Source: CAZNXJ01 sp964577115 (GTDB taxonomy: Bacteria; Planctomycetota; Planctomycetia; Pirellulales; Pirellulaceae). From it: 38,815 bases of DNA. Positions 33,280-38,815 of the stretch are shown here, one piece after another. The notes beneath the pieces are model-generated. The model had not been told where the DNA came from. It saw nothing but the letters and a program-made list of their open reading frames with translations, and made no database searches. Each line of letters opens with the position of its first letter. Position 1 is the first letter of the stretch. Made by a program: the position numbers and the translations under genes. The stretch is taken from positions 1 through 38,815 of the forward strand of contig CAZNXJ010000039.1 of NCBI GenBank assembly GCA_964577115.1, given 5' to 3'.

Positions 33280-33636
33280 GTGCACGTTATTCCGCGCAAA
33301 ACCTATTTATTGATTTACGTGGCGCTGATGATCCTGCTGGTCGTCACGTGGGCCGCCTCGTTGGTGTCGCTCGGGCGTTTCAACCTGACAGTGGCGATGT
33401 TAATTGCCGGTGTAAAAACAATCCTCATCGTGATGTACTTTATGCACGCCCGCTACAGCTCGCCGCTGACACGCCTGTTCGCCTTCGGCGGCTTGCTCTG
33501 GTTTGTGCTTCTGATCAGCCTGACCGTGCTCGACGTCCACCAGCGGCGCGTCGATGTGCGCCGCTTCGGCTACGAAACGGATGTCGTGCCGACTCAACGT
33601 GACTCGATCGACGACAACGATCCGTTCCGCGAATAG
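33280..33636 (+). CDS. ctaF: Cytochrome c oxidase subunit IV (prokaryotic type)
   Basis: A 118-residue protein with three spans (about residues 8-28, 35-60 and 66-88). It shows the typical prokaryotic subunit IV string LIAGVKTILIVMYFMHARYS, followed by a cytoplasmic charged tail of about 30 residues. The start is GTG at 33280, four bases after the ctaE stop, with only a weak ribosome-binding site; no better start exists. It is the last gene of the act-cox operon. No terminator hairpin with a T-tract was seen after it. Confidence 0.92.
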   Translation: MHVIPRKTYLLIYVALMILLVVTWAASLVSLGRFNLTVAMLIAGVKTILIVMYFMHARYSSPLTRLFAFGGLLWFVLLISLTVLDVHQRRVDVRRFGYETDVVPTQRDSIDDNDPFRE

Positions 33637-33789
33637 CGTCTGGCCTCGGCGCGCGGGGGACGGAGGACATGCCGGCGAGTTTCGAGTGCGGCGCCGTAGT
33701 GCGAGCAGCGCTGGCCCTCAGATTTACGCCGGGCAGTGCATCCATTACAACGATCGGTTTCCGTGCATTACTTCGCCGAGGTTCCCGCC

Positions 33790-35130
33790 ATGCCACAACA
33801 AATTCGCTCGCACACTGTCCATCGTCGCCGCTTCCTTCAGCAGTCGGCCGCGGCTCTGGCTGCCGGCTACTTCATTGCCGAATCGAAAGCGCAGGAATCA
33901 TCGTCGCCGAACGAACGGCTGGATATCGCCGCCGTCGGCGTCGCGAACAAAGGCGGCCACAACCTCGAACAGCTCGCCAGCCAGAACATTGTCGCGCTCT
34001 GCGACGTGGACGAAAATTTCCTGCGGCAAGCCGCCCTCCGGTTCCCGCAGGCGCGGCAGTACCGCGATTACCGGAAGATGCTCGAGGCCGAAGCGAATCG
34101 CGTTCAGGCCGTCGTCGTTTCAACGGCCGATCATACGCACGCCCCCGCGGCGTCCGTCGCCTTGGATCTCGGCCTGCACGTTTACTGCGAGAAGCCCCTC
34201 ACGCACACCGTGGCGGAAGCCCGTGCATTGGCCCGGTTGGCCGCTAAGAACAAGTTGGCGACGCAGATGGGGACGCAGATCCATGCGTCCGACAACTACC
34301 GGCGCGTCGTCGAACTGGTGCAAAGCGGCGCTATCGGGACGGTGAACGAAGTGTACACGTGGTGCGGCAAAGGCTGGTCGAATGGTCGCTTTCAGCCGAC
34401 CGGAGATCCGCCACCCGCGCACCTCGCGTGGGACCTGTGGCTCGGCCCGGCGCAAGAGCGTCCCTATAGTCCGCACGTTCATCCCGGTGACTGGCGCCGT
34501 TTCTGGGAATACGGAGCCGGTACGCTCGGCGACATGGGCTGCCATGTGATGGACCTACCATTCTGGGCACTCGCCCTGCGCCATCCCACGACGATTGCCG
34601 CCGAGGGACCCGAGGTCGATCCGGTGGGAACCCCGGAATGGACGCGCGTTACCTATACGTATCCGCGGCTCGGCGGCGGCGAACTGAAACTGTATTGGGC
34701 CGATGGAACCGCGACGTTCGATCTCCTGCGGGAAACCAAAGATCATGCGGGGATGCCGCTGAGCAGCTGGGGGCTGGGCATTCTCTTCGTCGGCGACAAA
34801 GGCATGCTGGCCGCGGACTACGGACGCCGCCAACTGCTCCCGCAGAGCCAATTCGAAGGCTTTACTCCTCCCGAACCAACAATTCCCGATTCGGTGGGAC
34901 ACTGGCAGGAATGGGTCAACGCCTGCAAAGACGGCACGCCCACCACATGCAACTTTGACTATTCCGGAGCACTTACCGAAGCCGTCTTGCTAGGCACGGT
35001 GGCCTACCGGTCGGGTGAAGAGATTGTGTGGGATGCCGAACAACTGCGAGCGAAAAACTCACAAAACGCCGATCAGTATTTGACGAAGCGTTATCGTCAG
35101 GGTTTCGAAGTTGTCGGGCTCCAGTCCTGA
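33790..35130 (+). CDS. Gfo/Idh/MocA family oxidoreductase, Tat-exported
   Basis: A protein of about 446 residues. The N-terminus HRRRFLQQSAAALAAGYF is a twin-arginine signal, so the enzyme probably folds with its NAD(P) cofactor and is exported. The Rossmann part follows: LDIAAVGVANKGGHNLEQLA, VALCDVDENF and VVVSTADHTHAP, then YCEKPLTHT, the EKP motif of the family. The C-terminal substrate domain includes GDMGCHVMDLPFW. Family members act on sugars, inositols or glycosides; some exported ones are glycoside-active, but a substrate cannot be read here. ATG at 33790 is chosen over 33736 because GAGG lies eight bases upstream and the Tat signal then sits at the N-terminus. The DUF1501 gene follows 116 bases later. 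Confidence 0.92.
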   Translation: MPQQIRSHTVHRRRFLQQSAAALAAGYFIAESKAQESSSPNERLDIAAVGVANKGGHNLEQLASQNIVALCDVDENFLRQAALRFPQARQYRDYRKMLEAEANRVQAVVVSTADHTHAPAASVALDLGLHVYCEKPLTHTVAEARALARLAAKNKLATQMGTQIHASDNYRRVVELVQSGAIGTVNEVYTWCGKGWSNGRFQPTGDPPPAHLAWDLWLGPAQERPYSPHVHPGDWRRFWEYGAGTLGDMGCHVMDLPFWALALRHPTTIAAEGPEVDPVGTPEWTRVTYTYPRLGGGELKLYWADGTATFDLLRETKDHAGMPLSSWGLGILFVGDKGMLAADYGRRQLLPQSQFEGFTPPEPTIPDSVGHWQEWVNACKDGTPTTCNFDYSGALTEAVLLGTVAYRSGEEIVWDAEQLRAKNSQNADQYLTKRYRQGFEVVGLQS

Positions 35131-35246
35131 CGGCAGGTTCTCTGCGAGTTGCGGCGCGGCGCTGGAACGATAAAGATAGAGGCGGTGCAGACGTTCGTGT
35201 ACGATCGTTCGCACGCCCCACACGATCGTGAAACAGGAAAGCACCC

Positions 35247-36746
35247 ATGCTGCGGATTCTGGGATCGCCGAAGAGTCTCTGCAATGGCATGACGCGCCGC
35301 GATATGCTGCGCATCGGCGGGCTCGGATTTGGAGGACTCGGACTGGCCGACCTCCTGCGTTTTACGGCGGCGGCCGACGAAAAAGCTCAGCGTCCGAGCT
35401 CGTTCGGCAAAGCCAAGGCGATCATCCTGATCCATCTCTACGGTTCGCCCAGCCAGCTGGAATGGGCCGACCTGAAGCTCGATGCGCCAGCCGAAGTACG
35501 CGGCGAGCTGGGTGGGATTCCGTCGAGCGTCCCGGGGCTGCCGGTCTGCGAACTGCTGCCCAATATGGCGAAGGTCATGGACCGGACGACCGTTATCCGC
35601 TCGATGACGCACGAATATCCGATCCACGGAGTGGCATTCGCTTGGACCGGAACTCCCATTATCGACATTCCGATGGAGTTGCGGCCTAACGACCCGCGGC
35701 ACTGGCCCTTCTTTGCTTCGGTTGTCGACTACGTCGATCAGCACACCGGCCGTGCCGCGGCTTCGCGATCGGTCCCGGCGAACATCGCCCTGCCCTTCCG
35801 CTTCAGCAGCCGCCGCAAGGGAGAAGTGCCCCGCGCGGGTCCGTACGGAGGATTCCTCGGAGACCGCTACAACCCGGTGTGGGCCGACTTCGTTGGCGAA
35901 GCGACGAAGGGTATTCGCAAGACGCTCGGCCAGATGGTCTTCGACGAGAACGATCCCTATATCGGAACGGCCGAGGACAGTTACTTCGTCGTTCCCGGAG
36001 CGTCGCAGCTCCTTCCCGACATGACGCTCGATCGACTCAACCAGCGGCGTTCGCTGCGTGATCAGTTCAATGCGCTGCGCGGGCCGGTCGACCAATTCGC
36101 TGAGAACAGCCAGCTCGACTACTACCAGCGCATGGCGCTGTCGATGCTCTCCTCCGACAAGCTTAGCGAAGCGCTGGATGTGCGCCGCGAGCCCGAATCG
36201 ATTCGGCGAATGTACGGCCACACCCTCTTCGGTCAATCCTGCCTTGCAGCTCGCCGGCTGGTCGAAGCGGGTAGTCGCGTCGTCAGCGTATTCTGGGACG
36301 AGTACGGCCTGGCCGGCAGCGGCTGGGACACGCACTGGAACCATTATCAGCGGATGCGCGAGGAACTGTGTCCGGGCTTCGACCAAGGCTGGTATGGGCT
36401 GATCACCGACCTCGACCAACGCGGGCTGCTCGACGAAGTCCTTGTCGTCTGCGGAAGCGAACACGGTCGGACGCCGCACATCAACAAGGCTCCTGGAGCT
36501 GGGCGCGATCATTGGTCGCGGGTGTATTCGACGTTCGTCGCGGGTGCGGGAGTAACGCGAGGCAACATCGTGGGGGCATCCGATAAGATCGCCGGCGACG
36601 TCGCCGACCGGCCCGTCACCCCGAAAGATTTGATGGCGACGATGTACCACCTGCTGGGCATCGATCACCACATGCTGATCCACGACCGCCAGGGCCGCCC
36701 CTTCCCGCTCGTCGAAGGCGAAATTGTCGAGGAAATGCTGGCGTAG
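35247..36746 (+). CDS. DUF1501 family protein, Tat-exported (second copy)
   Basis: A 499-residue protein. The N-terminus has CNGMTRRDMLRIGGLGFGG, a clear twin-arginine signal. DUF1501 marks are AIILIHLYGSPSQLEWADLK, VIRSMTHEYPIHGVAFAWTG, LVVCGSEHGRTPHIN, AGRDHWSRVYSTFVAGAG and a C-terminal DLMATMYHLLGID. It differs from the copy at 14245, which has the usual LEGGPSQIDLFDPKP where this one has LYGSPSQLEWADLK. AGGAAAG gives a good ribosome-binding site. No DUF1553 partner gene is adjacent; instead it follows the Gfo/Idh/MocA oxidoreductase. Its end faces the ABC transporter gene, 33 bases away. Confidence 0.92.
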   Translation: MLRILGSPKSLCNGMTRRDMLRIGGLGFGGLGLADLLRFTAAADEKAQRPSSFGKAKAIILIHLYGSPSQLEWADLKLDAPAEVRGELGGIPSSVPGLPVCELLPNMAKVMDRTTVIRSMTHEYPIHGVAFAWTGTPIIDIPMELRPNDPRHWPFFASVVDYVDQHTGRAAASRSVPANIALPFRFSSRRKGEVPRAGPYGGFLGDRYNPVWADFVGEATKGIRKTLGQMVFDENDPYIGTAEDSYFVVPGASQLLPDMTLDRLNQRRSLRDQFNALRGPVDQFAENSQLDYYQRMALSMLSSDKLSEALDVRREPESIRRMYGHTLFGQSCLAARRLVEAGSRVVSVFWDEYGLAGSGWDTHWNHYQRMREELCPGFDQGWYGLITDLDQRGLLDEVLVVCGSEHGRTPHINKAPGAGRDHWSRVYSTFVAGAGVTRGNIVGASDKIAGDVADRPVTPKDLMATMYHLLGIDHHMLIHDRQGRPFPLVEGEIVEEMLA

Positions 36747-36779
36747 CCCGCGGCACACTACGCATGCCAACTCGCCCCC

Positions 36780-38705
36780 TTAGGCAGCGTGCACAGCGTG
36801 GCCTTCGTCAAGCTTCAATTGGTGACGAGCCAGTTCGTAGTATGCGCCGCGACGTGAAAGCAGCTCCTGGTGCGTACCGTGCTCGGCAATCGCGCCCTGC
36901 TTGAGCACGAACACGCGGTCGCAATCGATAACGGTGCTCAGCCGATGGCTGACCAACACGATGGTCCGCTGTCCTTTGAGCTGGCGCAGTGTCTCGGTAA
37001 TCAGCTGTTCGTGCTGCGGGTCGAGCGAACTGGTCGGCTCGTCCAATACTAGGATCGGCGCCCCGGTAAGCAGCGCGCGAGCAATCGCGATGCGCTGCCG
37101 CTGTCCGCCAGAAAGGTTCTGGCCCGATTCAGCAATCTCCGTCCCGTAGCCGTTCGGCAAGGACTGGATGAATTCGTCGATGCCCGCCAAGCACGCGGCC
37201 GCTTCGATTTCGTCCGGCGATGCATGCGGCGATCCATAGGCAATGTTCTCGGCAATCGTTGTGGGCAGCAGGACGCTTTCCTGAAGAACGAGTGCCACGT
37301 GGCGGCGCAGATCGCGCAGCAAGATGTCGCGGGCGTCGATTCCGTCGAGCCGCACGGCACCCTTCTGGGGATCGAAAAAGCGAGGCAATAGGTTCAGCAG
37401 CGTGCTCTTACCCACGCCACTCGACCCAACAAACGCCACGAACTCGCCAGGACGAATATCCACCGACACATCCTGCAGCACCGGGCGGTTGCCGTCATAG
37501 CGGAACGTAACGCGGTCGAGTGCCAAGGTGCGGGACTGTAGCGGAAGCGGCCGTGCGTGCGGAGCATCCTGGACGATCGGATCTCGATCAAGTAACTCGA
37601 ACACGCGCCGCACGGCTGTAAGTGCGTCATGCAATCCGGCTCCCGCACCACTAATCTTGCAGAGCGGATCGTAGAACATGCCCAGGTACGCCAGAAACAC
37701 AACCAGATCGCCCACCGTCATCGTGCGTCCGCCGGCGGGCTGCGTCGCTCCGTGGTGAATCATCCATGCCCCAAGCCCAAAGATCAGACCGCTGCCGACC
37801 GCAAAGATAACGCCCACCCACAGCCGATAGCACGCCGCTTCCCAGTGGAACCAAAACCAGGCGTCCAGACTGCCGCGCGCCGAACGGCGGAAGCGGTCTA
37901 GTTCGCTATCCTCGCGGTTGAACGCCTGCGTCAGTCCGATCGTTGCAAGCGACCGCTGCAAGACCGTCGTGAAGCGGCTATCGGTTTCTCGCGCATGGAC
38001 GGTGCGGCTCTTTAACCGCCGGCCGAAGTATAGGTTCGTCAGCAGGAGCAGCGGAGCGACCGACACCGCCACGCCGGTCAGCAGCAGACTCCGCGACAGC
38101 ATGATGCCCAACATGATGACGAGCGTCATCGTGGCAACCGCCAGATCCAATGCCACGTTCAGCATGTTCTGGCAACCCGTCGCGTCATTGCTAAGTCGAT
38201 AAATCGAATCACCGAGCGGCTGAGAGCGATGGTACTCGAGGCTCAGCCGCTGGAACTTCTGAAACAAAGCGGTGCGCACGCGCATCACGCCGCCATTGCC
38301 AATACGGATATTGAGTAGATTGCGGAGCAGCGAGCACAGCTCGGAGGCTACGCGCAGCAAGATCGTCAGCAATGCGAGAAAGACAATTTGCACGAGCCCC
38401 GTCTCGCCGTTCGTCCCGGACCATGCGTCGGGCCACCAGGAGAGCTGGCGCTGCGCGAGCACACCGTCGACGAGCCACGCGAGCGGCCAAACCTGGAGCA
38501 GCCCGAGCAGCGTTCCCAGACAGGTAAGTCCCAGCAGGCCGGCGACCAGCCAGCGGTCGGGATAAAAGTAAAGAAGCGCACGACGAAATGTCGACAGGGG
38601 CGAGGCGAGGCGGGTTGCGATCACTGCGATAGGGCCGTCCGGGCCGAAGTAGTCGAAGCGGTTCGGGAGAGTAGCGAAGCATTTTCCCTGCGTTCGCAAT
38701 TGCAT
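36780..38705 (-). CDS. ABC exporter, fused permease and ATPase (MsbA/multidrug-like)
   Basis: A half-transporter of about 641 residues. Six membrane spans fill about residues 50-360 (for example LVAGLLGLTCLGTLLGLL and TMTLVIMLGIMLSRSLLLTG). The nucleotide-binding domain follows (about 395-640): Walker A GSSGVGKST near residue 430, Q-loop VLQESVLLP, signature LSGGQRQR, Walker B ILVLDEP, and the switch His in VLVSHRLS. All catalytic motifs are intact; it probably works as a homodimer exporting a lipid or other hydrophobic compound, but the substrate is unknown. Start choice is uncertain: ATG at 38705 is used, GTG at 38768 would add 21 residues and GTG at 38624 would remove 27. A short inverted repeat lies just before 38705. 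Confidence 0.93.
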   Translation of the reverse strand: MQLRTQGKCFATLPNRFDYFGPDGPIAVIATRLASPLSTFRRALLYFYPDRWLVAGLLGLTCLGTLLGLLQVWPLAWLVDGVLAQRQLSWWPDAWSGTNGETGLVQIVFLALLTILLRVASELCSLLRNLLNIRIGNGGVMRVRTALFQKFQRLSLEYHRSQPLGDSIYRLSNDATGCQNMLNVALDLAVATMTLVIMLGIMLSRSLLLTGVAVSVAPLLLLTNLYFGRRLKSRTVHARETDSRFTTVLQRSLATIGLTQAFNREDSELDRFRRSARGSLDAWFWFHWEAACYRLWVGVIFAVGSGLIFGLGAWMIHHGATQPAGGRTMTVGDLVVFLAYLGMFYDPLCKISGAGAGLHDALTAVRRVFELLDRDPIVQDAPHARPLPLQSRTLALDRVTFRYDGNRPVLQDVSVDIRPGEFVAFVGSSGVGKSTLLNLLPRFFDPQKGAVRLDGIDARDILLRDLRRHVALVLQESVLLPTTIAENIAYGSPHASPDEIEAAACLAGIDEFIQSLPNGYGTEIAESGQNLSGGQRQRIAIARALLTGAPILVLDEPTSSLDPQHEQLITETLRQLKGQRTIVLVSHRLSTVIDCDRVFVLKQGAIAEHGTHQELLSRRGAYYELARHQLKLDEGHAVHAA

Positions 38706-38711
38706 CTTACG

Positions 38712-38726
38712 CCCGTTTAAACCGGG
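38712..38726. promoter_or_regulatory. Short inverted repeat upstream of the ABC exporter
   Basis: CCCGTTTAAACCGGG is an imperfect palindrome (CCCG and CGGG arms around TTTAAAC) six bases upstream of the preferred ATG at 38705. It could be an operator or part of a promoter; if translation starts at 38768 it is instead coding. Very tentative. Confidence 0.2.
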
Positions 38727-38815
38727 ATCACAAGAGAGGATTGCGAACGCCGCTGTCTTGGGGCCCACGTCAGCTTTTGCACGGTTTGTTGCCGGGCGGG
38801 AAACGTCAATAGGAG

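Noticed and set aside
35097..36770. 557-codon open frame antisense to the second DUF1501 gene
   Set aside because: Shadow frame; composition is Arg/His/Val-rich without motifs, while the plus strand has a Tat signal and DUF1501 motifs.
1..38815. CRISPR arrays, tRNA, rRNA, transposons or phage modules
   Set aside because: No regularly spaced repeats, no recognisable RNA gene and no transposase, integrase or phage structural protein on either strand.

Overview
The window looks like a chromosomal segment of a planctomycete, most likely of the Pirellulales type. The evidence is the high GC content, the many long antisense open frames typical of such DNA, and families characteristic of the group: a PSCyt1/DUF1549/DUF1553 cytochrome with an adjacent DUF1501 protein, a second DUF1501 protein, a Tat-exported Gfo/Idh/MocA oxidoreductase, a DUF1559 pseudopilin-like protein and a very large Pirellula-type dehydrogenase/heme protein. 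No rRNA, tRNA, CRISPR array, transposase or phage gene was found.

Layout. At 1-181 (-) lies the truncated start of a DUF1559 protein, followed by about 700 bases without a convincing gene. A secreted protein (901-1836 +) converges on a 1162-residue membrane protein of unknown function (1861-5349 -). Behind that on the same strand come a DUF1028 protein (5589-6320 -) and a bacterial deoxyhypusine-synthase-like enzyme (6422-7537 -). From 7951 to 12915 (+) is a 1654-residue exported mosaic: degenerate SGNH domain, Pirellula-type beta-propeller dehydrogenase, HEAT-like region, F5/8-type C domain, blue-copper domain and heme c domain. Two small genes follow (13242-13673, 13738-14031 +). A DUF1553 plus DUF1501 gene pair lies on the minus strand (14245-18275). 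Then come a histidine phosphatase, a TerB-like protein and a HEAT-repeat protein (18710-20596).

The centrepiece is an 11-gene plus-strand operon, 21029-33636. It encodes Alternative Complex III (actA, actB, an actC-actD fusion, actE, actF), a single-span protein of unknown role, a Sco-type copper chaperone and a caa3-type heme-copper oxidase (subunit II with fused cytochrome c, then subunits I, III and IV). Most junctions are ATGA-type or longer overlaps. The encoded route is quinol to ACIII (ActC/ActF quinone side, ActB Fe-S clusters, ActA/ActE hemes), then to the heme c and CuA of subunit II, and on to heme a/a3-CuB and O2. The operon is preceded by a sequence that fits a sigma-54 promoter with exact -24/-12 spacing. 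A nearly identical 15-mer lies before the gene at 13242, and a weaker match lies before 901.

The right end carries the Gfo/Idh/MocA oxidoreductase (33790-35130 +), the second DUF1501 protein (35247-36746 +) and, converging on them, an ABC exporter (36780-38705 -).

All calls were made by reading translations and motifs; no database search was run. Domain boundaries are approximate. Start sites were chosen by ribosome-binding-site spacing and overlap with neighbours.
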